DNA of 64,000 bases, taken from NCBI GenBank assembly GCA_037719575.1, contig JBBJMF010000002.1:1-64000 (forward strand), given 5' to 3'. This document shows, piece by piece, positions 52,540 through 60,844 of this stretch. The stretch is from JAWWPG01 sp037719575 (GTDB lineage Bacteria > Actinomycetota > Actinomycetes > Propionibacteriales > Nocardioidaceae). A program made the position numbers and the translations under genes. Within the stretch, counting starts at the first letter, position 1. Every line of letters begins with the position of its first letter. The notes below the pieces were generated by a model that saw only the letters and a program-made list of their open reading frames with translations, was not told the DNA's origin and made no database searches.

Positions 52540-53337
52540 TCACCGATCGCCACGCCAGCCCAACCGCAAGGAGACGTCCTCCGCCGCATGCATGACCGCG
52601 TTGGCCAGCTGGGGGAGCCGGCGAGCGTCGATCCGGAACGTAGGGCCAGACACGCTCATGGAGGCGATGATGTCTCCGTGGCTGTTGCGGATTGGGGCCG
52701 CGATAGCCGTCAGACCGATCTCGAGCTCATCGATCGCGATGGCGTAGCCGCGGGCTCGCACCTCGTCGAGCTCGCGACCGAGCGACTGAGTGGTGGTGAT
52801 CGTGTTGGCTGTGAACCGGCGGAGCTCTCCGGCCTGTGCTTCGACCTCCGACGGGTCTGCACCGCTGAGCAGGACTTTGCCGTTCGACGTTGCGTGCAAC
52901 GGGATCCGCTGGCCCACCCAGTTGTGCGGTTGGAGTGCGGAGGACCCGGCCACCTGGTCCATGTAGAGCGCAGCCCCGTCGGACAGCACGGCGAGGTTGA
53001 CAGTCTCCCCCACCTGCTGAGCCAGCAGCCTGCTGATGCCCCTGCTCTCCTGAACCAGGTCGAGCCGTGAGGTGGTGGCGCCCGCCAGCCGAAGGATGCC
53101 GGTACCGAGTCGGTACTTGCCGCGGCCGTACTGCTGCTCAACCAGCGAGCGACGCTCGAGAGTGGCCACGAGACGGAAAGCCGTCGACTTGTGGACACCG
53201 AGCTCCCCGGCCAGCTCGGTGACTCCTGCCTCTCCGCTCCTGGCCAGGATCTCCAGGATCCAGATTGCCCGTTCGACCGACTGAACCAAGCCGGAAGTGC
53301 CGGCCGCGCTGGGGGCAAGACCATCGCTGTTGCTCAT
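52540..53337 (-). CDS. IclR-family transcription regulator 1
   Basis: The 265-residue protein has an N-terminal winged helix (SVERAIWILEILARSGEAGV; LGVHKSTAFRLVATLERR) and the IclR effector domain (GETVNLAVLSDGAALYMDQV; IPLHATSNGKVLLS; GLTAIAAPIRNSHGDIIASM). IclR proteins bind small metabolites and regulate catabolic operons. It lies between betB and purU. A copy of the shared motif overlaps its own ATG at 53337, which suggests autoregulation. Betaine, choline or dimethylglycine is a plausible effector by context only. Confidence 0.93.
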   Translation of the reverse strand: MSNSDGLAPSAAGTSGLVQSVERAIWILEILARSGEAGVTELAGELGVHKSTAFRLVATLERRSLVEQQYGRGKYRLGTGILRLAGATTSRLDLVQESRGISRLLAQQVGETVNLAVLSDGAALYMDQVAGSSALQPHNWVGQRIPLHATSNGKVLLSGADPSEVEAQAGELRRFTANTITTTQSLGRELDEVRARGYAIAIDELEIGLTAIAAPIRNSHGDIIASMSVSGPTFRIDARRLPQLANAVMHAAEDVSLRLGWRGDR

Positions 53338-53345
53338 AGCGCGAC
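53328..53345. promoter_or_regulatory. Candidate operator between IclR gene 1 and purU
   Basis: TGTTGCTCATAGCGCGAC shares TGTTGC, the next A and the final AC with the sites at 40663, 52430 and 61625. It overlaps the start codon of the iclR gene and lies 50 bases upstream of purU, so one bound protein could control both. It is the weakest of the four matches, and part is fixed by the coding sequence ATGAGCAACA. Confidence 0.4.
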
Positions 53346-53394
53346 CCTAGTGCATAGCACGGGACAGCGAACGAGTCCGCGCGATACTTCTCTC

Positions 53395-54285
53395 ATGAGC
53401 GCCACTGTTGCTGTCGACGCCTCTGCGACCGGGGACGCCAAGTTCATCTTGACGCTGCGCTGCCCCGACCAACCGGGAATTGTGCATGCCGTATCCGGCT
53501 TCCTGCTCCGGCACGGCGGAAACATCTTGGCCAGCGCCCAGTTCGGGGACCCGGAGACGGGGGGGTTCTTCATGCGGGTCCATTTCAGTGTCCGCGACTG
53601 CCCACTTGACGCTTCCGGGCTGACACGCCTCTTCGCCGAGATCGGAGAACCCTTCGCCATGACCTGGGACCTGTTCTCCGCCGAGGCGCCGTACCGGACA
53701 CTGATCATGGTGTCGCGTCACGGACACTGCCTCAACGACCTGCTGTTTCGGTGGAGCACCGGCGCGCTCCACATCGAGATCCCAGCGATCGTGTCCAACC
53801 ACCGCGACTTCGAGCGCCTGGCGTCGTCGTACGACATCCCCTTCCACCACATCCCGGTGACGCCGGAGAGCAAGGTGCAGGCCGAATCACGGTTCTTCGA
53901 GCTGGTCGATGGTCTCGACATCCATCTCGTCGTGCTGGCACGCTATATGCAGGTGCTGTCCGACGAGGCGTGCAGGCGGCTGTCGGGGCGGGCGATCAAC
54001 ATCCACCACTCGTTCCTGCCGAGCTTCAAGGGAGCGAGGCCTTACCACCAGGCGCACAATCGGGGCGTCAAGCTGATCGGCGCGACGGCCCACTACGTGA
54101 CCGGCGACCTCGACGAGGGGCCGATCATCGAGCAGGATGTGGCTCGCGTCGACCACACTATGACCCCGGAGGAGCTCGTCACCACGGGCCGCGAGGTCGA
54201 GAGCCGCGCTCTGTCTCAGGCCGTTCGCTGGCACTCCGAACAACGCGTCCTCCTGAACGGCTCCAAGACCATCGTGTTCCCCTAG
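53395..54285 (+). CDS. purU: Formyltetrahydrofolate deformylase
   Basis: The 296-residue protein has an N-terminal ACT domain (LTLRCPDQPGIVHAVSGFL; GGNILASAQFGD) and a C-terminal formyltransferase-fold hydrolase domain: VSRHGHCLNDLLFRW, IPAIVSNHRDF, then INIHHSFLPSFKGARPYHQA, with the active-site Asn-His pair, and the Asp in YVTGDLDEGPIIEQ. It releases formate from 10-formyl-THF and regenerates THF. In this island it is a natural outlet for methyl carbon from betaine. ATG at 53395. Confidence 0.95.
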   Translation: MSATVAVDASATGDAKFILTLRCPDQPGIVHAVSGFLLRHGGNILASAQFGDPETGGFFMRVHFSVRDCPLDASGLTRLFAEIGEPFAMTWDLFSAEAPYRTLIMVSRHGHCLNDLLFRWSTGALHIEIPAIVSNHRDFERLASSYDIPFHHIPVTPESKVQAESRFFELVDGLDIHLVVLARYMQVLSDEACRRLSGRAINIHHSFLPSFKGARPYHQAHNRGVKLIGATAHYVTGDLDEGPIIEQDVARVDHTMTPEELVTTGREVESRALSQAVRWHSEQRVLLNGSKTIVFP

Positions 54286-54311
54286 TTCCCGCCGAAACCT
54301 GCGGATCGTCG

Positions 54312-55751
54312 TCAGTCGCCGAGCTCCCTGCGGCGGCGGACGACGTACTCCTGCAGCTCCTGCCTGATCCCGTCCTCGATGGGCGGCTCTTCGTACGCCG
54401 AGAGCCTGGCCTGGTAGATCTTGGTCGCCCTGGCTGCCGTGTCGAGCCCTCCGCCCCGCATCCACTTCTCGTAGTTATCAGACGATGACAGCATCGGGCG
54501 GTAGAAGCACGTGCGGAAGCGATCCATTGTGTGCATGGCGCCAAGGAAGTGCCCGCCGTGCCCGACCTCCTGGTGCGCACCGAACGCGAGCGAGTCATCG
54601 TCGATATCCAGCGGCTTGAACTCCACCTGCATCATCTGCAACAGCTCGATATCGATGATGAACTTCTCGAAGCCCGCCACCAGGCCACCCTCGAGCCACC
54701 CTGCGGAGTGCATCACCCAGTTCGTCCCGGCAAGAAATGTCGGCAACATCGTCATCAGAGCCTCGTAGCCGGCCTGCGCGTCGGGCACCTGGCTCGAGGT
54801 GAGCGCGCCGCCGGACCTGAAGGGCAACCCGAAATGCCGGGCGATCTGTCCCGTGCACAGCAGCCCGATGGCCGACTCCGGAGTACCGAAGCACGGTGAC
54901 CCGGACTGCATGTCGATGTTCGACAGGAACGATCCGAAGATGACCGGGCAACCTGGCCTGATCAGCTGACTGAGCGTGATACCGGACAGGGCTTCGGCGA
55001 TCTGCTGGACGAGGGCGGCCGGGATCGTCACAGGCGACATGGCCCCCATCAGCAGGAAAGGCGTGAGCACGACGGGCTGGTTGGCCGCCGAGTACTCGAA
55101 CTGGGCATCCAGCATGCGGTCGTCCCAGCGCAGTGGGGAGTTGCAGTTGATCAAGGAGATGGACACCGGCGACACTTCGATCACGTCTCTGCCGCCGAAG
55201 AGAATCGCGCCCATGTTGAGTGTGTCCACGGCATTGACGCCGGACACTACGTTGCCCATGTACGTCTTGTCGGTGAGCGTCTGCAGCGCGTACGTCATGT
55301 CGAGATGGCGCGAATCGAGGGGAGCGTCGTTGGGCTCGCAGACCACGCCGCCTGCCGAGTCGAGCACGTCGAACGACTGCGCTAGCCGGGCAAAGTCGCG
55401 GAAGTCCGCCATCGTGGCTTCGCGGCGCACGTCGCCTTGCCGCACGAACGGCGGACCGTAGACAGCACCGAAGGCCATGGAGCTTCCGCCGATGTGAATC
55501 GAGTGATCGCTGTTGCGAGCATGCACGTCGAACTCCCGAGGGGCCTTGGCCACCTGTTCGAGCACGAACTCAGGGTCGAGGAACACCGTGTTGTCCTCGA
55601 CACGTTGCCCCGCCCGGCGAAAGAGCTCGAGCGCCCGGTCGCTCATGAACTCCACTCCTATCTCGGTGACGATCCGCCGCCATCCGCGGTCGAGCTTGTC
55701 CATGGACTCGGTGGACAACACCTCGTAGCGAGGCATCGTGTTCTCGAACAT
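54312..55751 (-). CDS. MttB-family corrinoid methyltransferase, probably glycine betaine-specific
   Basis: The 479-residue protein belongs to the trimethylamine methyltransferase (MttB) superfamily: YEVLSTESMDKLDRGWRRI and IGVEFMSDRALELFRRAG at the start, MSPVTIPAALVQQIAEALSG, FGTPESAIGLLCTGQIARH and GAHQEVGHGGHFLGAMHTM later. There is no in-frame TAG, so it is a non-pyrrolysine member like MtgB (glycine betaine) or MtcB (carnitine). It would move one methyl from a quaternary amine to a Co(I) corrinoid protein. Bet genes and a dimethylglycine dehydrogenase nearby make glycine betaine the best guess. The corrinoid partner is encoded just across the divergent promoter. Confidence 0.88.
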   Translation of the reverse strand: MFENTMPRYEVLSTESMDKLDRGWRRIVTEIGVEFMSDRALELFRRAGQRVEDNTVFLDPEFVLEQVAKAPREFDVHARNSDHSIHIGGSSMAFGAVYGPPFVRQGDVRREATMADFRDFARLAQSFDVLDSAGGVVCEPNDAPLDSRHLDMTYALQTLTDKTYMGNVVSGVNAVDTLNMGAILFGGRDVIEVSPVSISLINCNSPLRWDDRMLDAQFEYSAANQPVVLTPFLLMGAMSPVTIPAALVQQIAEALSGITLSQLIRPGCPVIFGSFLSNIDMQSGSPCFGTPESAIGLLCTGQIARHFGLPFRSGGALTSSQVPDAQAGYEALMTMLPTFLAGTNWVMHSAGWLEGGLVAGFEKFIIDIELLQMMQVEFKPLDIDDDSLAFGAHQEVGHGGHFLGAMHTMDRFRTCFYRPMLSSSDNYEKWMRGGGLDTAARATKIYQARLSAYEEPPIEDGIRQELQEYVVRRRRELGD

Positions 55752-55807
55752 CGGCGCTCCTCAGACGTCTTCTGCGCGCAGGGTCCACGCAACCATTTGT
55801 CGTCATG

Positions 55808-55829
55808 ATATGGAACCGGGGTTCCATAT
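55808..55829. promoter_or_regulatory. Perfect palindromic operator between mttB-like gene and IclR gene 2
   Basis: ATATGGAACC and GGTTCCATAT are exact inverted arms of 10 bases with a GG centre. The core TGGAACC-N2-GGTTCCA resembles classic IclR-family operators (TGGAAA-N-TTTCCA type). It lies 57 bases before the methyltransferase start (55751) and 83 bases before the IclR gene (55912), so it can control both divergent units. Confidence 0.75.
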
Positions 55830-55911
55830 GGTGGCTACATTGTGGTCTACTTTTCGCACTGAGGGAAGGGCTGCGAGCAGACGCGGCACCGATCGACGCG
55901 AGAGGCAACGG

Positions 55912-56670
55912 GTGGCCACGAACGGGACGCAAGCGATCGACCGAGCGGCTGAGCTGCTCAGCCTCGTCGTGCTGTCCGACGAACCGAAGGCCCATGCTGA
56001 CCTGGTAGCCCGGACCGGACTGGCGAAGTCGACTGCGTCACGTCTCTTGGCGGCCCTCGAACGCCATCGGCTGCTGTTTCGTGACGAGACGGGGAGCTAC
56101 CAGGCAGGTCCCCTCTTCGCGCTATACGCAGCGCGTCACGAGCCTCTCGACGAGCTCACCAGGGTCGCGAGGACGACACTGGAGCAGCTCAGCCAAGCCA
56201 CCGGCGAGACCGTCAACCTGGCCGTTGTCCGTGGCAACGCGGTCGTCCAGGTCGCTCAGGTCGACTCGACTTTCATGCTCGGCACGACGAACTGGGTCGG
56301 GGTCGACGTACCCCCTCATTGCTCGGCCCTCGGCAAGATCTTCTACGCGCACGGGATGCTCGACGTGCCGGCAGCGCTGGCCCGACGTACCCGCCACACG
56401 GTCACCAGCCCAGAGGTTCTCGGTCGGCAGCTGCGTCAGATACGCAAGCAGGGTTACGCGGTCACCCGCGGCGAGCTCGAGGTCGGCCTCGATGCGGTCG
56501 CGGGCCCGGTCTGCAACCGCAGCGGGGAGCTCACGGCCGCGATCGGGGTCTCAGGGCCGACCGACCGGATCAGGCACGGGTTGCCAGCACTCACCGATCT
56601 GATCACGTCCCAAGCACGATCGCTGTCCATCCTGCTCGGCCACGAGGAAAGAGAGGCAGGCGCCGCATGA
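55912..56670 (+). CDS. IclR-family transcription regulator 2
   Basis: The 252-residue protein has an N-terminal winged helix (AIDRAAELLSLVVLS; GLAKSTASRLLAALERHRLL) and an IclR effector domain (TGETVNLAVVRGNAVVQVAQ; PPHCSALGKIFYAHG; GLDAVAGPVCNRSGELTAAI). It is a paralogue of the regulator at 52540. GTG at 55912 with AGAGG upstream gives normal length; frame-open sequence further upstream overlaps the operator and is rejected. It is the first gene of the corrinoid operon and overlaps the next gene as ATGA. Confidence 0.92.
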   Translation: MATNGTQAIDRAAELLSLVVLSDEPKAHADLVARTGLAKSTASRLLAALERHRLLFRDETGSYQAGPLFALYAARHEPLDELTRVARTTLEQLSQATGETVNLAVVRGNAVVQVAQVDSTFMLGTTNWVGVDVPPHCSALGKIFYAHGMLDVPAALARRTRHTVTSPEVLGRQLRQIRKQGYAVTRGELEVGLDAVAGPVCNRSGELTAAIGVSGPTDRIRHGLPALTDLITSQARSLSILLGHEEREAGAA

Positions 56671-57332
56671 CGCCAGACGAGATCCTGCAGTCCCTGTACG
56701 ACGAGACGCTGGTCGGAAACGCGCCATCGGTCAGGGACCTGACCAACAATGGTCTGGCCCTCGGCATGACTCCCGAGAACATGCTCTTCGACGCGTTGAT
56801 CCCTTCCCTGGAAGAGGTTGGCGCACGCTTCGAGCGCGGCGACTTCTTCGTTCCAGAGATGCTGATCGCCGGTCGGGCGATGAGTGGTGCCCTGGAGATC
56901 CTGCGTCCGCTACTCGCGGAGACCGGCGCCGAGACGGTGGGGACGTTCGTCATGGGGACTGTCAAGGGTGACGTCCACGACATCGGCAAGAACCTCGTCA
57001 ACATCATGCTCGAAGGCGCAGGGTTCCATGTCATCGACCTCGGAGTCCAGGTTCCCCCCGAGAAGTTCGTCGAGGCAGTCAACGAGTACCGCCCGGACAT
57101 CGTGGGGTTCTCGGCGTTCCTCACCACGACGATGCCGATGTTCAAGGCCAACATCAATGCCCTCCAGAAGGCGGGCATTCGCGACAAGGTCGTCGTGATG
57201 GTGGGTGGTGCACCGGTGACACAGGAGTACGCCGACGCCGTTGGCGCCGACGCTTATGCGGCGGACGCCTCACAGACCGTCAAGAAGGCAAAGGACTTGG
57301 TGAGGCAGCACCGGGCCAAGGTGTCCGCGTGA
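56667..57332 (+). CDS. Corrinoid (B12-binding) methyl carrier protein
   Basis: The 221-residue protein has the methyltransferase cap domain (about 1-88, with FVPEMLIAGRAMSGALEIL) and a B12-binding Rossmann domain with the base-off motif GDVHDIGKN (Asp102, His104, Gly107). It resembles MtbC, MttC and MtgC. The corrinoid would cycle between Co(I) and methyl-Co(III), taking a methyl from the MttB-like enzyme and giving it to the pterin methyltransferase encoded next. ATG at 56667 overlaps the upstream stop and GTGA joins the next gene. Confidence 0.95.
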   Translation: MTPDEILQSLYDETLVGNAPSVRDLTNNGLALGMTPENMLFDALIPSLEEVGARFERGDFFVPEMLIAGRAMSGALEILRPLLAETGAETVGTFVMGTVKGDVHDIGKNLVNIMLEGAGFHVIDLGVQVPPEKFVEAVNEYRPDIVGFSAFLTTTMPMFKANINALQKAGIRDKVVVMVGGAPVTQEYADAVGADAYAADASQTVKKAKDLVRQHRAKVSA

Positions 57333-58231
57333 CGGAGTCACGTCATACGACGCTCAGTTCGGCGACGCGCGAGGTCACGATCGGTCACGACATGCCGTTC
57401 TGCCTCATCGGCGAGCGCATCAACCCCACCGGTCGCAGGGTGTTCCAGGAGCAGCTCCGGGCCGGCGACCTCTCCGCGATCGAGCGCGACGTTGCTGCCC
57501 AGGTCGCCGGCGGTGCCATGGTTCTCGACGTCAACATGGGCGTGCCGCTGACCGATGAGCCCGAGCTGCTACGCCGCGCCATCACGATGGTCCAGGAGCT
57601 GACGGACCTGCCGATCTGCATAGACTCATCTGTCGTCGAGGCGCTCGAAGCCGGCCTGTCGGCCTACCAGGGAAGGGCACTGGTCAACTCCGTCACGGCC
57701 GAGGACGACCGGATGGCAGCCATCCTGCCCATGGTCAAACATTACGGCGCCGCGGTCATCGCGCTGCCCAATGACCACGACGAGATTCCCATGGGGGCAG
57801 CCAAGCGGCTGGAGCTGACCAAGAAGATCCTCGACACTGCCGTCGACAAGTACGGCCTCACACTCGACGACATTGTCATCGACGCGTTGGCGATGCCGAT
57901 CGGGGCGGACCCCACGATCGTGAACGTGGCCTACGAGACGATCACCGGCATCAGCGAGAGGTTCGGCGTGAACATGACGCTAGGCGCCTCCAACGTCTCG
58001 TTCGGCATGCCGGGTAGGCATACGATCGGCGCGACGTTCCTGCCGATGGCGATGACCGCGGGCCTCACGAGCGCCATCATGGACACTCGCACCCCCCAGG
58101 TCGTCGAGGCCGTGAAGGCGGCTGACCTGTTGCTGGGCCACGACGAATGGGGCTCGGCCTGGATCGCCGCCTACCGGGCGCAGCAGGCCGCGGCGCCACC
58201 CGGGAAAGCCAGCCAGACAGCAGTCCGATGA
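57329..58231 (+). CDS. Pterin-binding methyltransferase (methylcorrinoid:tetrahydrofolate type)
   Basis: The 300-residue TIM-barrel protein has the pterin-binding domain also found in MetH and AcsE. FCLIGERINPTGRRVFQE near residue 24 is diagnostic, and VLDVNMGVPLTDEPELLRR, ICIDSS, ALVNSVTAEDDRM and the later NMTLGASNVSFGMPGR follow. It would transfer the methyl from the corrinoid protein to tetrahydrofolate, as MtgA does. GTG at 57329 overlaps the corrinoid protein stop; ATGA links it to the activator gene. Confidence 0.93.
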   Translation: MTESRHTTLSSATREVTIGHDMPFCLIGERINPTGRRVFQEQLRAGDLSAIERDVAAQVAGGAMVLDVNMGVPLTDEPELLRRAITMVQELTDLPICIDSSVVEALEAGLSAYQGRALVNSVTAEDDRMAAILPMVKHYGAAVIALPNDHDEIPMGAAKRLELTKKILDTAVDKYGLTLDDIVIDALAMPIGADPTIVNVAYETITGISERFGVNMTLGASNVSFGMPGRHTIGATFLPMAMTAGLTSAIMDTRTPQVVEAVKAADLLLGHDEWGSAWIAAYRAQQAAAPPGKASQTAVR

Positions 58232-60186
58232 CACTCGGTGCGGACGGCGAGCGCCCCCCCACGACGGAAGCCGGCGAGCTGCTGGGGCGGGAGGGCCTCA
58301 TCGTTCCGCCGGCCGCCCGCGCCGGCCATGCTGAGGCCGAACACGACGGCACCGGCAGGGTCCGGCTGCACTTCACGCCAGCAGACCGGGTGTTCAGCGT
58401 CCCACCCGGTGTGAGCGTCTTCGACGCGGCGAGCTGGAACGGGATCGCGATCGACTCGACATGCGGCGGCCACGGCACCTGCAAGAAGTGCAAGGTGAAA
58501 GTCGTCGGGGGGACGGTCTCGGCGTCGCGTCTCGACGTGCGGTCCTTCAGTGCCCAGGAGCTCGAGGACGGCTGGCGGCTGGCCTGTCTGGCTCAGGCGA
58601 CCGGAGATCTCTCGGTCGAGGTTCCGCCCCTCGTCACCCGACCGAAGGCGGCGACAGTCGGGGTCGGCCGGCAGGTGATCCTGCGTCCCGCGATCCAGAA
58701 GCGCTACGTCGAGCTCGCTGAGCCGACCCTGCAGGATCAAGCCACCGATGTCGCCCGACTGTTGGCAGCCATCGACGACCTGGAGCTGCGGGTGGACCTG
58801 CATGCCCTCCGACGCCTCCCCGCCGTCGCTCGAGCGAGCGACTTCAAGATGACGGCTGTCGTTGTGGACGACGTCCTGATCGACGTCGAGGCTGGTGACA
58901 CGACCGAACGCCGGTTTGCCATCGCCTTCGACCTCGGTACGACGACAGTCGTCGCCACGCTCCTGGACACCTCAACGGGGACGCCGGTAGCAGTGGCCTC
59001 GATGCTCAACAAGCAGCAGCCGTTCGGCGGTGACGTGATCACCCGGATCAGCGCCACGATGATGGATCCGGGAGCCCTCGGGAGGCTGACGGAGCTGGCC
59101 CACGCCACGCTCGAGGAGCTGACCGGCGAGGTGTGCGCCGAGAGTGGCGTCGACCGTCAAGACGTCTACGAAGTTGCCGTCGCAGGCAACGCGACGATGA
59201 CAGCTCTCGTCCTCGGCATCGACCCGGAGCCGCTCGGTGTCGCGCCTTTCGTGATGTCGACGGCCACGTTCCCCGAGCTGCTCGCCTCGGACCTGGGCGT
59301 CTCGATCCATCCGCGCGCGCGAGCGGCTCTCCTGCCCGCGCTCGGCGCCTACGTGGGAGGTGACATCGTCGCGGGAATGCTCGCGTCAGGGATGGACCGC
59401 GACAGGCGGATGCGGCTCTTCATCGACGTGGGAACCAACTGCGAGATCGTCCTCGGTGACGGGGAGCGGATCCTGTCGACGGCCGCCCCTGCCGGACCCG
59501 CCTTCGAGGGTGGTGCGATCAGGTGTGGCATGCGCGCCGCTGAAGGTGCGATCGAGGTCGTGAGGATCAGCGACGTTGACGTCACGTGCCAGGTGATCGG
59601 CGACGGCCCTGCACACGGACTCTGCGGCTCGGGGCTCGTCGATGCGGTCGCCGAGCTTGTCAAGATCGGGCTGGTCGACAGCAGTGGCCGCTACGTCAGC
59701 GAGGATGCCGCAGCGGCCGCGGCTCCCGGGCTCGCGGGGAGGCTCGGTCGGATCAACGACGAACGGGTCTTCGCTCTCGCCTGGGGTGAGGGGCAGGAGG
59801 GCGACGTCACGGACTCCGTCTACCTCAGCCAGCGGGACATTCGCGAGCTGCAGTTCGCAAAGGCGGCGATCTCGACGGGATGGACGCTGCTGCTGGCAGA
59901 GCTCGGAGTAGGTCCCTCAGATGTCCAGCAGGTTCTTCTCGCGGGGTCCTTCGGCTCCTACCTGTCACCCGCGAGCGCCGTGCGCATCGGGCTGGTCCCG
60001 AGGCTCCCGGTGCTCCGCATCGTCAGCGCAGGCAACGTGGCGGGCGAAGGCGCGAAGATGGTGCTGTTGAGCATGCAGGAGCGCAAGGGTGCGCTGGCGC
60101 TGCTGGAGGAGGTGACCTATGTCGAGCTCTCCGACCGTCCCGACTTCAACGATGCGTTCGTCGACCAGCTCGCCTTCCCCGTCTGA
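58228..60186 (+). CDS. RACo-like reductive activator of corrinoid proteins (ferredoxin + ASKHA domain)
   Basis: The 652-residue protein has an N-terminal 2Fe-2S ferredoxin domain with Cys79, Cys85, Cys88 and Cys120 (STCGGHGTCKKCKVKVV and WRLACLA), a linker, and a C-terminal ASKHA-type ATPase region (AFDLGTTTVVATLLD; GNATMTALVLG; GAYVGGDIVAGML; FIDVGTNCEIVLGD; LAGSFGSYLSP). This is the layout of RACo and related activators, which use ATP to reduce inactive Co(II) corrinoid to Co(I). It fits the coupled corrinoid genes exactly. The first 45 residues are a variable extension. Confidence 0.93.
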   Translation: MTLGADGERPPTTEAGELLGREGLIVPPAARAGHAEAEHDGTGRVRLHFTPADRVFSVPPGVSVFDAASWNGIAIDSTCGGHGTCKKCKVKVVGGTVSASRLDVRSFSAQELEDGWRLACLAQATGDLSVEVPPLVTRPKAATVGVGRQVILRPAIQKRYVELAEPTLQDQATDVARLLAAIDDLELRVDLHALRRLPAVARASDFKMTAVVVDDVLIDVEAGDTTERRFAIAFDLGTTTVVATLLDTSTGTPVAVASMLNKQQPFGGDVITRISATMMDPGALGRLTELAHATLEELTGEVCAESGVDRQDVYEVAVAGNATMTALVLGIDPEPLGVAPFVMSTATFPELLASDLGVSIHPRARAALLPALGAYVGGDIVAGMLASGMDRDRRMRLFIDVGTNCEIVLGDGERILSTAAPAGPAFEGGAIRCGMRAAEGAIEVVRISDVDVTCQVIGDGPAHGLCGSGLVDAVAELVKIGLVDSSGRYVSEDAAAAAAPGLAGRLGRINDERVFALAWGEGQEGDVTDSVYLSQRDIRELQFAKAAISTGWTLLLAELGVGPSDVQQVLLAGSFGSYLSPASAVRIGLVPRLPVLRIVSAGNVAGEGAKMVLLSMQERKGALALLEEVTYVELSDRPDFNDAFVDQLAFPV

Positions 60187-60844
60187 GCTCTCCTCCGAGA
60201 GTCGGCCGCACAGGGTGGCCGTCATCGCCTGCGGCGCGATCGCCCGGCCCGTCGAGCAGATCGCCGAACGCCGGGGTCTGCAGCTGCACGTCTACCCGCT
60301 CCCGCCGCTGCTCCACAACCACCCGTCGCGAATCGCCGGAGAGGTCGAGCGACTGGCAACGGACCTCACGGCCCGCTACGACCGGGTGGTCGTCGGGTAT
60401 GCCGACTGTGGCAGCTACGGGGCGCTCGACACCGTGTGCGCCCGCCTCGGACTGGAACGGCTCGCGGGGCTGCACTGTTATGACCTCTACGGCGGCGCTG
60501 AGCGCGTCGCCTCCTACCTGGAGGAGCAGCCAGGCACCTATCTCCTTACCGATTTCCTCGTCAGGTCCTTCGCGAGGTCCGTCCTCGTCGAGCTCGGCCT
60601 CGACCGCTACCCGGATCTGCGCGACGCCTACTTCGGCAACTACACACGCGTCGTCTGGCTGGCGCAGGAGCGCGACAGCGAGCTCGAGGTCCTTGCCCGC
60701 AGGGCGTCTGAGGTTCTCGATCTTCCCCTGGTCGTCATCGACACCGGAACAACGATCCTCGAGCAGGAGCTGATCGCGCTCGTGACGGCGCAGGTCAGCT
60801 CAGGAGATCCTGCCTCCAGCGCTCTGTCTCACTCACCTGGTTGA
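60119..60844 (+). CDS. DUF1638-domain protein
   Basis: The 241-residue protein has the DUF1638 marks RVAVIACGAIARPVEQI near residue 32, VVVGYADCGSYGALD near 90 and LAGLHCYDLYGGAERVASYL. The function is unknown, but the domain is often encoded beside MttB-type methyltransferases and corrinoid proteins in anaerobes. Conserved Cys and Asp residues could bind metal. ATG at 60119 lies inside the activator gene (68-base overlap) and is preceded by a near-ideal GGAGGAGGTGACC; GTG at 60213 at the domain start is an alternative. The 3' end overlaps the convergent MetF-like gene by 50 bases. Confidence 0.88.
   Translation: MSSSPTVPTSTMRSSTSSPSPSELSSESRPHRVAVIACGAIARPVEQIAERRGLQLHVYPLPPLLHNHPSRIAGEVERLATDLTARYDRVVVGYADCGSYGALDTVCARLGLERLAGLHCYDLYGGAERVASYLEEQPGTYLLTDFLVRSFARSVLVELGLDRYPDLRDAYFGNYTRVVWLAQERDSELEVLARRASEVLDLPLVVIDTGTTILEQELIALVTAQVSSGDPASSALSHSPG

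Noticed and set aside
54312..55751. Possible pyrrolysine codon in the MttB-like gene
   Set aside because: The gene reads through without an internal TAG, and no pyl genes are in the window, so it belongs to the non-pyrrolysine branch.
56667..57332. Corrinoid protein as the missing B12 subunit of the mutase at 18896
   Set aside because: It has the methyltransferase cap domain and is coupled to methyl transfer genes; mutase small subunits lack this cap.
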